NCBI GenBank assembly: GCA_028817895.1
Contig: JAPPOQ010000002.1
Span: forward strand, 1-64,000
DNA: 64,000 nucleotides
Reading direction: 5' to 3'
Source: Ahrensia sp.
GTDB taxonomy: Bacteria; Pseudomonadota; Alphaproteobacteria; Rhizobiales; Rhizobiaceae
Numbering within the stretch: position 1 is the first letter of the stretch; every line of letters starts with the position of its first letter. Below are positions 52,682-63,774 of this stretch, piece by piece. A model generated the notes under the pieces. It was not told the origin of the DNA and ran no database searches. It was given only the letters and a program-made list of their open reading frames with translations. Position numbers and translations under genes: made by a program.

Positions 52682-53494
52682 CTAGTCGGGGTAGATGGGA
52701 TCTTCGGTGAAAACGCCACCCTGATACAGCGAACGCGCATCATTCGGGTCAGGTCTTTGCTGTTCCCGGTCCAGTTTCGTCCGAAATTCTTCGGAATTGT
52801 CCTTCGGACACCAACCGAGATATTTCGCCGCACCATTGTCCCACCAGCACGCATCATTGTTGGAAGCTCCGTAAACGACAGGGCACCCCAGTCTTGGCGC
52901 GCGAAATGCGCAGGTGATCAGCGAGATGAAGTCGTCCTCACTCAACCAAGTCGCCAACATGCGGTGATCGCGCGGTTCGGGCGTGCATGAACCAATGCGT
53001 ACGATGAGCGTCTCCTGCCCGAACTTGTCGTGATACAGGCTCGCCATGTTCTCGCCGTAGCATTTCGACACGCCATAGAGGCCGTCCGGCCTCATCATCG
53101 CAGATGCATCGAGTTGAACGTCCTGCTTGTGAAAACCGATTGCATGGTTCGAAGAGGCAAAAATGATGCGCGGCATGCCATGATGGCGCGCGGCCTCATA
53201 CAGATTGAACACGCCGACAATGTTTGAGTTGAGAATTTTGGAGAAATGATCCTCCACCGAAATCCCACCCAGATGCAAAATGCCGTCGCAGCCTTCGACC
53301 AGCGCGCTTACGGCTTCCTTGTCGCCGAGATCGCATGATACGATTTCCTCATGATCATCGGCAGGCGCCAGGTCGGCAACGTCGCTCAATCGAATATGGC
53401 GAGCCAACGGACGCGCTTTCTGGCGCGCCATGCGGCCCAGCTGGCCAGCAGCGCCGGTTATCAATAACCGATTGAGAAGCGGACCTTCGGTCAC
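52682..53494 (-). CDS. udh: Uronate dehydrogenase (NAD-dependent)
   Basis: A 270-residue extended-SDR enzyme very like Agrobacterium uronate dehydrogenase: LLITGAAGQLGRMARQ binds NAD, ILHLGGISVEDHFSKIL and IIFASSNHAIGFH follow, the catalytic Tyr-Lys is in YGVSKCYGEN, and VRIGSCTPEPRDHRML is a family signature. It oxidises glucuronate or galacturonate to the aldarolactone. The start is GTG, overlapping the trxB stop (GTGA), so it is translationally coupled to thioredoxin reductase, an odd pairing. No other uronate-pathway gene is seen nearby. Confidence 0.88.
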   Translation of the reverse strand: MTEGPLLNRLLITGAAGQLGRMARQKARPLARHIRLSDVADLAPADDHEEIVSCDLGDKEAVSALVEGCDGILHLGGISVEDHFSKILNSNIVGVFNLYEAARHHGMPRIIFASSNHAIGFHKQDVQLDASAMMRPDGLYGVSKCYGENMASLYHDKFGQETLIVRIGSCTPEPRDHRMLATWLSEDDFISLITCAFRAPRLGCPVVYGASNNDACWWDNGAAKYLGWCPKDNSEEFRTKLDREQQRPDPNDARSLYQGGVFTEDPIYPD

Positions 53495-54471
53495 TCGGCA
53501 GCCTGCACCAGCGCGCCGGTACTGTCTTCATGCTCCGCCAGATAGCGCTCGGCTTCGAGCGCCGCCATGCACCCCATTCCAGCCGCCGTGACGGCTTGAC
53601 GGTAGATATCGTCCGTCACGTCGCCGGCTGCGTAAACACCTGGAATTTCCGTGGCCGTTGAGTCGGGTGCCGTCCACAAATAGCCGGACGGTTTCAGCTT
53701 GAGCTGATCTTTGAACAGTTCGACAGCCGGCGCGTGACCAATCGCAACAAAAATGCCGTCGATTGGCATTTCCCTGGTCTCGCCGGTTTCGCGGTTTCGG
53801 ATGACCGCGGCATTGACCGATTTCACGATGCCCTCACTGCTGCCAAGAACGTCAACGAGTTCGCTGTCCCAAATGATTTCAACATTGTCCTTTTTGAACA
53901 ATCGCTCCTGCAATATGCGCTCGGCGCGCAATTCGTCGCGGCGGTGAATGAGCGTTACTTTGGCGGCCAGCCCCGAAAGATAAAGCGCCTCTTCCACGGC
54001 TGTGTTGCCACCACCGACGACGATGACGTTCTTGCCCTTGTAGAAGAAGCCATCGCATGTGGCGCAGGCCGAAACACCGAAACCCATGAAAGTCTGCTCC
54101 GACGGCAGACCAAGCCATTTGGCCTGAGCACCGGTTGCGATGATCACAGTATCGGCTGTCCAGCGGTCGCCTGATTCTGCTTCGAAAGCAAAGGGCCGCA
54201 CTGAAAGATCGGCCTTTGTGATGGTGTCGGTGACAATCTGCGTTCCGACATTCCTGGCTTGCTGAAGCATTTGCTCCATCATCCACGGCCCCTGCACGGG
54301 GTCGGCATAGCCCGGATAGTTCTCAACATCTGTCGTTATGGTGAGCTGACCACCCTGCTGCATTCCTGCGATGAGAACCGGCTCCAACAAAGCGCGAGCC
54401 GCGTAGATGGCTGCGCTGTATCCGGCGGGGCCGGAGCCGATAATGAGCACCTTTGTGTGATGGTTCGCCAT
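53491..54471 (-). CDS. trxB: Thioredoxin reductase
   Basis: A 326-residue flavoenzyme: FAD motif IGSGPAGYSAAIYAAR near the start, redox-active CATC in SACATCDGFF, NADPH motif VVGGGNTAVEEALYL, and the C-terminal FAD motif GVYAAGDVTDDIYRQAV. It uses NADPH to reduce thioredoxin. The ATG at 54471 fits the family start, rather than an upstream in-frame start at 54540. First gene of a trxB-udh-lysR leftward unit. Confidence 0.97.
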   Translation of the reverse strand: MANHHTKVLIIGSGPAGYSAAIYAARALLEPVLIAGMQQGGQLTITTDVENYPGYADPVQGPWMMEQMLQQARNVGTQIVTDTITKADLSVRPFAFEAESGDRWTADTVIIATGAQAKWLGLPSEQTFMGFGVSACATCDGFFYKGKNVIVVGGGNTAVEEALYLSGLAAKVTLIHRRDELRAERILQERLFKKDNVEIIWDSELVDVLGSSEGIVKSVNAAVIRNRETGETREMPIDGIFVAIGHAPAVELFKDQLKLKPSGYLWTAPDSTATEIPGVYAAGDVTDDIYRQAVTAAGMGCMAALEAERYLAEHEDSTGALVQAAE

Positions 54472-54564
54472 GAAAAGCCTGCCCACATTAAACGTTTGAC
54501 TGCAATTTAGGATCGGGTGGTACGGCGTTTCAACCGCCACGCCTGTTGCGTCCCCAGTTCCAAG

Positions 54565-55527
54565 TTAGCTCGGTTGCGAAGCAAGAAATCGGCCTTCGAT
54601 CTCGGCGGCTATCGCAGGGGTGGCATTCAGCGGTTCGCGGCTCGAGGCTGCGGAACCCGCATGCATCGCATCGCTGAGTTCCACGATATGCCCCTGATCG
54701 AGCGCAGCATCGAGGAATCGTGACAGTTTCGGCCGCAAACCCTGCGGCCTGAAAACATACACCGCAGCGCTTGTTGCAAGTGCCTCGCTGACCATGTTGT
54801 GACTGTCACCCGTCACGATTAACCCATCACTGACAGCAAGCGTCGTAAGATAGGGTTCTTCGAAACCGGCGCGTTCCGGCCAAATTGCGTCGGGAAAGGC
54901 TGTGTCTAGGGCTGAAACGAGACAGTCTGGCGTTCGTCGCGACGAGACGACGATGGGCGTGCTGTCCGCCACGATATTTTTAGCCGTCAGGGCGAACTGA
55001 ACCGCAGCACTGTCCGTCCATTGCACACCGGCTGTGTCGCCGCCCAGGACAATCCCGGTAACAGGAGCGGAAAGGCTCAACCTTTCTGATACTTCCGCCC
55101 TGACCTGCATCAGCCGTTGCGATGAAAGCGTGTGCGGTGATGTAAGCGTTGTCATCACATTGGCGCCCGCAAGCTCGTCATGTTCTGGGGCCCAGATGAA
55201 ATCAAACAGATTGCGTCCCTGTCGCGGATCTTTCAGGAAGACCGTAAAGGGTCGCTCCCTCATTTTCGAAAACGCACGCATATGAGCGATGGTACGGCGT
55301 CCTGACGCGATCACGATATCAGGCAACGGAGCCTCAAAGATGGAGGATCTGCGTTCCAGTGGCGCGACCGGCATAAACGGAACCGGCAGAGCCCAGAATC
55401 CAGTCGGTTTGACGACGTGCTCCCTCACTCGGCCCGGCGCCGCAAGATGGTGCGCAACCCCGCGACACTGCGCTAGATCGCCCATCTTGCCGTCGCTGAG
55501 GATCAGTATATCGGCATCCAGGGTCAT
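54565..55527 (-). CDS. ELM1/GtrOC1-family protein
   Basis: A 320-residue protein of the mitochondrial-fission ELM1 family: ILILSDGKMGDLAQCRGVAHHL at the start (split family motif), PDIVIASGRRTIAHM, and LIVTGDSHNMVSEALATSAAVYVF near the end. The plant protein acts in mitochondrial fission; the bacterial role is unknown, and the fold resembles glycosyltransferase-B enzymes, so a nucleotide-sugar role is possible. It is co-directional with its neighbours on the minus strand. Confidence 0.82.
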   Translation of the reverse strand: MTLDADILILSDGKMGDLAQCRGVAHHLAAPGRVREHVVKPTGFWALPVPFMPVAPLERRSSIFEAPLPDIVIASGRRTIAHMRAFSKMRERPFTVFLKDPRQGRNLFDFIWAPEHDELAGANVMTTLTSPHTLSSQRLMQVRAEVSERLSLSAPVTGIVLGGDTAGVQWTDSAAVQFALTAKNIVADSTPIVVSSRRTPDCLVSALDTAFPDAIWPERAGFEEPYLTTLAVSDGLIVTGDSHNMVSEALATSAAVYVFRPQGLRPKLSRFLDAALDQGHIVELSDAMHAGSAASSREPLNATPAIAAEIEGRFLASQPS

Positions 55528-55554
55528 GGTTTGATCCCTGCCACAAATGCCCCG

Positions 55555-56181
55555 TCACGGCATCGGAATTTTGGCCTCAAGCGGAACATTATAGCCTTTG
55601 ACCACCGCCGGACGTTCGGCAATGTTGCAATACCAGCGTTTGACATTTGGAAGCGCATTCAGATCCATGGTCTGCCATTGCCAGCGTGCGGCCCACGGCC
55701 AGATCGCCATATCCGCGATGGAATACTCGCCCGCAACATATTCGCGGCCTTCAAGCTGCCTGTCCAGAACTCCGTAAAGACGGGCAGCCTCGTCACCATA
55801 ACGCTTCTCGGCATAATCGCTCACGCCGGGATTGAACTTCAAAAAATGATGCGCCTGTCCGAGCATCGGCCCGAAACCGCCCATCTGCCAGTTCAGCCAT
55901 TCGAGGGCTTCCCAGTGGTGATGCGGATCCTTTGGCAGAAACATGCCCGACTTTGTGGCCAGATAGTAGAGAATTGCACCGGACTCCATCAGCGAAATGC
56001 CCGCATCACGGTCCACAATCGCTGGTATCTTGTTGTTGGGCGAAATCTTCAAGAAGGCAGGATCGAACTGCTCCTCCCGGGTGATATCAACCTCGTGAAC
56101 CGTGTAGTCGAAACCCATTTCTTCAAGGGCGATGGAGACCTTGCGACCGTTGGGCGTGCCGAAAGTGTACAGATCAAACAT
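55555..56181 (-). CDS. Glutathione S-transferase family protein (YfcG-like)
   Basis: A 208-residue GST. The N-terminal thioredoxin-like domain reads FGTPNGRKVSIALEEMGFDY and ISPNNKIPAIVDRD, with the Asn-rich active-site region of the Ure2/YfcG group, followed by the glutathione-contact LMESGAILYYLA. The helical C-terminal domain contains YSIADMAIWPWAARW. Likely disulphide-bond oxidoreductase activity with glutathione, by family analogy. Confidence 0.92.
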   Translation of the reverse strand: MFDLYTFGTPNGRKVSIALEEMGFDYTVHEVDITREEQFDPAFLKISPNNKIPAIVDRDAGISLMESGAILYYLATKSGMFLPKDPHHHWEALEWLNWQMGGFGPMLGQAHHFLKFNPGVSDYAEKRYGDEAARLYGVLDRQLEGREYVAGEYSIADMAIWPWAARWQWQTMDLNALPNVKRWYCNIAERPAVVKGYNVPLEAKIPMP

Positions 56182-56210
56182 TCGCTAGACTTCAAAAGAA
56201 CATGCCATCG

Positions 56211-56684
56211 CTAAACATACTGAATTCTGACAATCTCGTAGCTGCGCGCGCCACCGGGAGCGGCAACTTCAACACTATCCCCTTCTTCCTTACCGATCAG
56301 CGCACGCGCGATCGGGGAAGACAACGAAATTTTGCCGGACGCGACATCGGCTTCCTGATTGCCGACGATCTGATAGTGTTTTTCCTCTTCGCTATCCTCG
56401 TCGATTAGCGTTAAGGTCGCTCCGAATTTGACGGTATCGCCTGACATTTTCGACACGTCGATCACATCGGCGCGGGCAAGGACGTCTTCCAGTTCGGCGA
56501 TGCGGCCTTCATTGAGGCTCTGCTGCTCCTTTGCAGCATGATATTCGGCATTTTCAGACAGATCGCCATGCGCACGCGCTTCAGCAATCGCATCCACAAT
56601 GCGTGGGCGATCTTCGCTCTGGCGCCGCTTCAATTCGTCTTTCAGGGCATTGTGGCCCTGAATGGTCATGGGAACCTTTTCCAT
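56211..56684 (-). CDS. greA: Transcription elongation factor GreA
   Basis: A 157-residue factor: the N-terminal coiled coil carries [20 protein letters not shown] and the tip acidic motif [12 protein letters not shown] whose Asp/Glu residues support transcript cleavage; the C-terminal domain has the [18 protein letters not shown] signature. It rescues backtracked RNA polymerase. ATG at 56684 follows AGGAGG; a longer frame to 56762 is not family-like. A strong promoter lies 110-150 bases upstream. Confidence 0.97.
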   Translation of the reverse strand: MEKVPMTIQGHNALKDELKRRQSEDRPRIVDAIAEARAHGDLSENAEYHAAKEQQSLNEGRIAELEDVLARADVIDVSKMSGDTVKFGATLTLIDEDSEEEKHYQIVGNQEADVASGKISLSSPIARALIGKEEGDSVEVAAPGGARSYEIVRIQYV

Positions 56685-56801
56685 GAGGTCCCTCCTTCTC
56701 TTCGTTGCGCAAGATGCTGCTGTGGCGGTTTGCCCGCCCAATGGCGCATCGATTTTCGGCAAATGGCCAGGTGTCGCGACCGCGACAATCCGGCTCTCAA
56801 C

Positions 56802-56830
56802 TATATGGGGCGCTCTTTTGAGCGGTCAAG
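56802..56830 (-). promoter_or_regulatory. Strong rhizobial-type promoter for greA
   Basis: On the minus strand CTTGAC (56830-56825) and CATATA (56807-56802) are separated by exactly 17 bases, almost the full rhizobial consensus. The spacer contains the inverted repeat CGCTC-AAAA-GAGCG. The -35 element overlaps the 3' end of the methyltransferase gene. The predicted start is near 56794, leaving a 110-base leader. Confidence 0.65.
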
Positions 56831-57494
56831 CAAAAGGCGCAGGCGAGGACGTCTGCTTCTTACGAAACGAGACCAGAAGACCGCGATCCTCAGCATGATC
56901 TTCATCGCCATGGCTGTAGAAATCGAAGGCCTCGGTTTGAATCGGTGTAATCGCTCCTGCTTGGTTCAACTCCCCAAAAGTCATATCGAAACCCGCCTCG
57001 TGGAAATAATGCGCATGGACGGATACAAGAAACAGCGCATCCGGCTTTGAAATGCGAAGCAGTTCCTCAAAGGCCTGCGGACCGACATGGCCGGTTGTGA
57101 ACGTGCCCGCACTCAAGATGCAGCCGAAGGTGGCATCATCGAAGGGCAACCGCTCCAGAAGATTGCCTTCGATCAGTCTTTGATAGAGATGCTTTTCTTC
57201 AGCGACGGCCAGCATTTGTGCCGAAATATCAAGGCCCCAAAGCGAGGCTTGTAAAGATGGGGGCAAGGCGGCGGCCAGCAAACCTGTTCCGCAGCCGACA
57301 TCAAGCAGCGGCGTGTCATGTTCGGTTGCCGCTTCAGCGAAAGCAGTAGCGATGACCGCTGGTGTCCGATATCCCTGCTCGGCCGCAAATCCTTCATCAT
57401 AGCTCTCGGCCCATTTGGCGTAGAGGCGAACGGAATCCTGCGGCGTTTTCAGCGAATAGGCGGCGTCCAGCCCGAGATCATCGTCGTCAGCCAT
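56826..57494 (-). CDS. Class I SAM-dependent methyltransferase
   Basis: A 222-residue methyltransferase. Motif I LLDVGCGTGLLAAAL binds S-adenosylmethionine, followed by GLDISAQMLAVAEEK and the conserved LPFDDATFGCILSAGTF and LLRISKPDALFLVSVH segments. The substrate is unknown; the group includes small-molecule and tetrapyrrole or quinone methyltransferases. It lies between greA and a dehydratase gene on the same strand but has greA's promoter at its 3' end. Confidence 0.9.
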   Translation of the reverse strand: MADDDDLGLDAAYSLKTPQDSVRLYAKWAESYDEGFAAEQGYRTPAVIATAFAEAATEHDTPLLDVGCGTGLLAAALPPSLQASLWGLDISAQMLAVAEEKHLYQRLIEGNLLERLPFDDATFGCILSAGTFTTGHVGPQAFEELLRISKPDALFLVSVHAHYFHEAGFDMTFGELNQAGAITPIQTEAFDFYSHGDEDHAEDRGLLVSFRKKQTSSPAPFA

Positions 57495-57510
57495 CGAGTC
57501 TCGCTCCTGA

Positions 57511-58482
57511 TCAGTTTGTCAGCGCGGCAAATTTTTCAACACTGATGTTTGAACCGCAAGCGATGATCGCAACACTCTTTTCCGCCAGCCTTTTGCGCAG
57601 CGGCTCGCAAATCGCTGCCATCGTGGCTGCACAAGCGGGTTCGGCCATGATCTTCATGCCATGCATCAAAAGGCGCATGGCCTGACGCAACGCATCATCT
57701 TCCAGACGGACGATCTCGGAAACATGGTCCCGCGCGATCGCAAAACTGTTGGGCATGGCCATGGGCGCGCCGAGAGAATCTGCAATTGTATCAACAGCAT
57801 CGAGCCGCACCGCTTCACCGGCTTCGAAAGAGCGATACATGGAATCCGCACCAAATGGTTCAACGCCGATAATGGTGCAGTCGGGATGCACAGCATGCAG
57901 CCCCGGTGCCATGCCGGAAATCAGCCCCCCTCCGCCCACTGGCACAATCGCGTAATCGAGATGATCAACCGACCGCCCAAGCTCATAGCCGCACGTCGCC
58001 GCGCCGAGCGTCATATGTGGGCTTTCAAAGGGGTGCAGCATCGTGCGCCCTTCATCGGCGATAATCTGCTCCACAGTATCAAAGGCGGTGCCGACATTAT
58101 CTGCCAGCACAACCTCAGCGCCCAACGCCTTGCAGCCCTCCACGCGAACAGGATCTGCGCTCTTCATCATCACGACTTTGGCAGAAAGCCCTGCGGCCCT
58201 GGCACCCCAGGCCGTCGCCAGGGCGTGATTGCCCGCGGAAACGGCCGTCACACCAGCATCACGCTCGGCCTGGTTCAAAGCATCAATGGCAAGCACCACG
58301 CCCCGCGATTTGAAAGAACCGGCCTGCTGAAACAGTTCCAGCTTCATGTGAACGCTGGCCTTTTCCGGCAGCGCATCAGCAAAGCGCGACGAGTTGAGCC
58401 GCAGGGTCGGCGTGGCGACGATGCGCCCGTGCAACGCCGAAGCTGCGGCTTCAATCTGCGATTGTGTGGGCCCCAATGCCAT
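57511..58482 (-). CDS. Serine/threonine dehydratase-like PLP enzyme
   Basis: A 323-residue fold-type II PLP enzyme: the Schiff-base lysine is in QQAGSFKSRGV, SAGNHALATAWGA binds the substrate carboxylate, and VPVGGGGLISGMA binds the PLP phosphate. No C-terminal regulatory domain is seen, so it resembles catabolic threonine/serine dehydratase or a serine racemase. The ATG at 58482 starts after the aminotransferase stop by 16 bases; an upstream start at 58536 lies within that gene. The ribosome binding site is weak. Confidence 0.9.
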   Translation of the reverse strand: MALGPTQSQIEAAASALHGRIVATPTLRLNSSRFADALPEKASVHMKLELFQQAGSFKSRGVVLAIDALNQAERDAGVTAVSAGNHALATAWGARAAGLSAKVVMMKSADPVRVEGCKALGAEVVLADNVGTAFDTVEQIIADEGRTMLHPFESPHMTLGAATCGYELGRSVDHLDYAIVPVGGGGLISGMAPGLHAVHPDCTIIGVEPFGADSMYRSFEAGEAVRLDAVDTIADSLGAPMAMPNSFAIARDHVSEIVRLEDDALRQAMRLLMHGMKIMAEPACAATMAAICEPLRKRLAEKSVAIIACGSNISVEKFAALTN

Positions 58483-58498
58483 CGATCGAGAAGGCGCT

Positions 58499-60428
<1,930 letters not shown>

Positions 60429-60444
60429 AGACCACGGATAAGCC

Positions 60445-60972
60445 ATGACTATCATACGTTTGGTCGCAAAATTCGTTCTGGCTGCCCTGCTGCTGCTTGC
60501 ACTTTTGTTCGGTGCCGCAACGCTCTATGGCTGGGAGCATGTCTGGCGAGTCATGGCAGGGCCGGCCGATCTCGGCCCCGTCAGTTTTCAAGGCCTGTCG
60601 AAGACCGCAAAACCCAATCAGGCTCTGATTTGCCCACCTGACTTGTGTGATCCAGCAAGCATCGACAGGCCAAGCTCAATCTATGACTTACCTGCAATGG
60701 TCTTGCGCGAACGTTTGCTGAACAGTCTGCGGGCGGAGGACGATATCACACGGGTCGATGGTGACACCGAACCTTTGAAGCTCCGCTTCATCCAACGCAC
60801 CTGGCTCATGCGCTATCCCGACACGATCAGAATCGAGATTGTTCCAATCGAAGACACATCCTCAACGATCGCACTCTACAGCCAAAGTCAGATCGGTGAG
60901 AGCGATCTTGGCGTCAATCTCGAACGCGCCGAAAGATGGCTTGGCCGTCTTGAGCCATTTGAACGTCAATAG
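60445..60972 (+). CDS. DUF1499-family protein
   Basis: A 175-residue protein with one N-terminal hydrophobic segment (LVAKFVLAALLLLALLFGAA), then a DUF1499-like domain: KPNQALICPPDLCDPASID, a FIQRTWLMRYPDTIRIEI stretch and the terminal SQIGESDLGVNLERAERWL. The family's function is unknown, though relatives are often linked to envelope or photosynthetic membranes. It runs convergently into the histidine kinase gene with a 7-base gap. Confidence 0.88.
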   Translation: MTIIRLVAKFVLAALLLLALLFGAATLYGWEHVWRVMAGPADLGPVSFQGLSKTAKPNQALICPPDLCDPASIDRPSSIYDLPAMVLRERLLNSLRAEDDITRVDGDTEPLKLRFIQRTWLMRYPDTIRIEIVPIEDTSSTIALYSQSQIGESDLGVNLERAERWLGRLEPFERQ

Positions 60973-60979
60973 GACAGCA

Positions 60980-62392
60980 TCAGGCAGGCAGTCTGACAGT
61001 CACCTTCAGACCACCCAATTCACTGTCACCCAATTCGATCTCTCCGCCATGGGTTGTCACAATGTCGCGCGCGATCGCAAGGCCAAGCCCGGTGCCGGAA
61101 TCGTCCTGATTGCGCGATTCATCCAGCCGCACGAACGGCTTGAACACTTCTTCTCGTTCCGCCTCATGGATTCCCGGTCCATCGTCATGCACTTCCACCC
61201 GCAACACTCGATCTGTGTGCACCGCGCATACATCAACCGTTTGCGCGTGTTTGAAGGCGTTGTCGATGAGATTGGTCATCAACCGCGTGAATGAGGTTGG
61301 GCGTACTTCGATGATTGGTCTGCCGACAATCGCACTTGTGAATGACTTGTCGAGGCTCTCCGCCTCGATGTCGAAACGCTCCAGAAGATCGGTCAGATCG
61401 AGCTCGCCTGCGACCTCTCCGGCATCTCCGCGCGCGAAATCCAGATAGCCCTGCAACATGCTCTGCATATCATCGACATCGGCCGACAGGGCTTCGGTTT
61501 CTTGTGAGGGTTTGACAAGCGCCAGTTGCAGCCGAAAGCGCGTCAGCACAGTCCGCAGATCGTGGCTGACACCGGCCAGCATGGCGGTTCTCTGTTCAAC
61601 ACTGCGCTCGATGCGTTCGCGCATTTGAATGAACGACGAAGTGGCGCGGCGCACCTCCCGTGCTCCACGCGGTTTGAAATCGTCGGGAATCGCTTGCCCT
61701 TTCCCGAAACGCTCAGCTGCTTCCGCAAGCCTTTGGATTGGACGGGTCTGGTTGCGCAAGAACAGAATGGCGATGGAAATGAGAACGACCGAAGCGCCAA
61801 CCATCCAGAGCAGGAAGATGTGCGTGTTGGACGCATAGGCCTGGTTTCGACGAACGAAGAAACGTGCCACACGATCTTCCAGCAAGATGCGGATCTCCAG
61901 CAGACCCGAATCTCCCACCGTGTCGATCCAGAACGGCTTGTCGATCCGGCGTGTCAGTTGCTCGCTCAACGCCGTATCCAAAATTGAAAAGAACGGTTTG
62001 GGCCGCGCCGGTGGCAGTTCGTCGCCAGGCAGGATTGTGAGGCGCACATTGAAACGATCATTGGCGATTCGCCTGATGGTTTCGTAATTTTCGTCTTGCG
62101 GATAGGTCTCGATGATATCGACAATACCAACAATGTCGCGGACCACGGCCGTGGACAGTCGATCTGTTACGGCCTGCCAGTGTCGTTCCATGAAGACAAA
62201 GGCGACGAAGCCCTGCAACAGCAGCATCGGTGCAATGATGATGATAAGCGATCGTCCGAACAGCCCCGTGGGCATACGCGCAGCGACAAAACGGGCGAAC
62301 CGCCACCAAAGATGGCGCACCCATCGCAAAACACCCGGCGATTGGCGCAAGGCCGTGCTGTCGTCACTCAATCTTTGAGTTGCGTCGCTCAC
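60980..62392 (-). CDS. Two-component sensor histidine kinase (EnvZ-like)
   Basis: A 470-residue kinase. Membrane helices near residues 47-70 and 195-215 bracket a periplasmic sensor; a HAMP domain follows (RNQTRPIQRLAEAAERFGKG). The phosphoacceptor His lies in GVSHDLRTVLTRFRLQL (Val replaces the usual Pro after Thr, a variation seen in this group). ATP-binding motifs are NLIDNAFKHA, DDGPGI and GTGLGLAIA. It acts with the response regulator encoded upstream by 20 bases. Confidence 0.93.
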   Translation of the reverse strand: MSDATQRLSDDSTALRQSPGVLRWVRHLWWRFARFVAARMPTGLFGRSLIIIIAPMLLLQGFVAFVFMERHWQAVTDRLSTAVVRDIVGIVDIIETYPQDENYETIRRIANDRFNVRLTILPGDELPPARPKPFFSILDTALSEQLTRRIDKPFWIDTVGDSGLLEIRILLEDRVARFFVRRNQAYASNTHIFLLWMVGASVVLISIAILFLRNQTRPIQRLAEAAERFGKGQAIPDDFKPRGAREVRRATSSFIQMRERIERSVEQRTAMLAGVSHDLRTVLTRFRLQLALVKPSQETEALSADVDDMQSMLQGYLDFARGDAGEVAGELDLTDLLERFDIEAESLDKSFTSAIVGRPIIEVRPTSFTRLMTNLIDNAFKHAQTVDVCAVHTDRVLRVEVHDDGPGIHEAEREEVFKPFVRLDESRNQDDSGTGLGLAIARDIVTTHGGEIELGDSELGGLKVTVRLPA

Positions 62393-62412
62393 CGATCAGG
62401 CCATCCGCCCTG

Positions 62413-63147
62413 TCATTCAATATGCAGCTTGTAGCCTATTCCGCGAACCGTTTGCAGCCAAGTTGGAGAAGCCGGATCATTCTCGATCTTCCGGCGCAGC
62501 CTGTTGATCTGGACATCGACCGTACGCTCGCTGGTATCGCCATCTCGACCAATCAGGTCGAGCCGCGGCACCACCGATCCGGCATTTTGTGCAAACTGAA
62601 CCATGATTTCGCGCTCTCGATCAGTAAGTCTGACAAGCTCGCCGTCGCGTTTCAATTCGCGGGTGACCAGAGAAAAAGTGAAAGGCCCAAAGAGTACCTG
62701 TTCGATGGTCGGTTCCCCATCGCTTTTGACACGCCGCAAGATGCTGTTGATGCGAAGCACAAGTTCACGCGGGTCAAATGGCTTGGGGAGATAGTCGTCC
62801 GCTCCGGCCTCAAGGCCTCGAATTCGGGCCTCCGTCTCACCCAGTGCTGTGAGCATGAGAACGGGTGTTTCAAGTTCTTCACGCAACCAGCTTGTAAAAT
62901 CCGTGCCGCTTTCACCGGGCATCATCACATCCACGACGAGCAGATCGAATGTCAGCCCATTGAGTTTGCGGCGTGCCTCCATGGCATCGGCCGCCGTGGA
63001 AACCCGAAAATCCTGCTCGGTCAGATAGCGCGACAGAAGGTTACGGATGCGCTTGTCGTCATCAACGACCAGAATGTGCGGCGCGTTGTCCAAAACGGAC
63101 GTGGCGTCTGCCTCAATTGGCGAAACTGCCTGCATGGCCATGTGCAT
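62413..63147 (-). CDS. OmpR-family response regulator (PetR-like)
   Basis: A 244-residue regulator. The receiver domain has ILVVDDDKRIRNLL, the phosphorylated Asp in LLVVDVMMPGESG, and KPFDPRELVLRI with its Lys; the C-terminal winged helix has LTDREREIMVQF and SERTVDVQINRLRRKIEND. The start at 63147 follows GGGGAGC. Together with the kinase downstream and the MarR regulator upstream it matches the PetP-PetR arrangement known from phototrophic alphaproteobacteria. Confidence 0.93.
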   Translation of the reverse strand: MHMAMQAVSPIEADATSVLDNAPHILVVDDDKRIRNLLSRYLTEQDFRVSTAADAMEARRKLNGLTFDLLVVDVMMPGESGTDFTSWLREELETPVLMLTALGETEARIRGLEAGADDYLPKPFDPRELVLRINSILRRVKSDGEPTIEQVLFGPFTFSLVTRELKRDGELVRLTDREREIMVQFAQNAGSVVPRLDLIGRDGDTSERTVDVQINRLRRKIENDPASPTWLQTVRGIGYKLHIE

Positions 63148-63239
63148 CGCTGCTCCCCATAATAAACGCTTAAAAATCAACGCTTCAAAGTGTTTCGCGC
63201 GGTTCGCAGCCCGCCTTTGATGTGCCTTTGCGCCACCCC

Positions 63240-63758
63240 CTACTGCATCAAACCCTCAACGATATCACGCTCTTCGGGTTCGATCATACCAAACAGAAAC
63301 GCCTTTATGGTTTCACGCTCACTGTTGGGCAACGCTTGCAGGGCACCTTTGATGCGTCTCGTCTGCATATGTGTCAATTCAATGGAAAGATTGCGGCCTT
63401 TTTGCGTTGGATACAGCCGTCTTTGTCGCCGATCATTGTCGCTGATGGTCTGAGTTAGGAAACCGCCATCGATCAACTGGCGCAAAACCGGCCCAAGGCT
63501 TTGCTTGGTGATCCGCAATATTTCAAGCAATTCAGCGACAACCATCCCGGGGCGACGGTTGACAAAATGCAGAACCCGGTGATGGGCGCGCCCAAAGCCG
63601 AATTCTTCCAACATCTCGTCTGCGTCAGCGATGAAATCGCGATAAGCGAAGAAAAACAACTCCACGAGAGGAAAATCGAGGCCCTCTTCAGGCTCCAGCG
63701 GTGCTTCGACGGGCCGTTGACCGCCCTTACTGATCTCTCCATCAAGATGATCGGACAT
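63240..63758 (-). CDS. MarR-family regulator (PetP/LdtR-like)
   Basis: A 172-residue winged-helix regulator: FFFAYRDFIADADEMLEEFG, GRAHHRVLHFVNRRPGM, LLEILRITKQSLGPVLRQL and the wing DNDRRQRRLYPTQKG place it in the PetP/LdtR group. It probably controls cell-envelope or respiratory functions, and perhaps itself. I start it at the ATG at 63758, because the alternative upstream start at 63836 would place the inverted repeat and promoters inside the gene. Divergent from ilvE. Confidence 0.88.
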   Translation of the reverse strand: MSDHLDGEISKGGQRPVEAPLEPEEGLDFPLVELFFFAYRDFIADADEMLEEFGFGRAHHRVLHFVNRRPGMVVAELLEILRITKQSLGPVLRQLIDGGFLTQTISDNDRRQRRLYPTQKGRNLSIELTHMQTRRIKGALQALPNSERETIKAFLFGMIEPEERDIVEGLMQ

Positions 63759-63774
63759 GAAGCAATCGTGAGCT

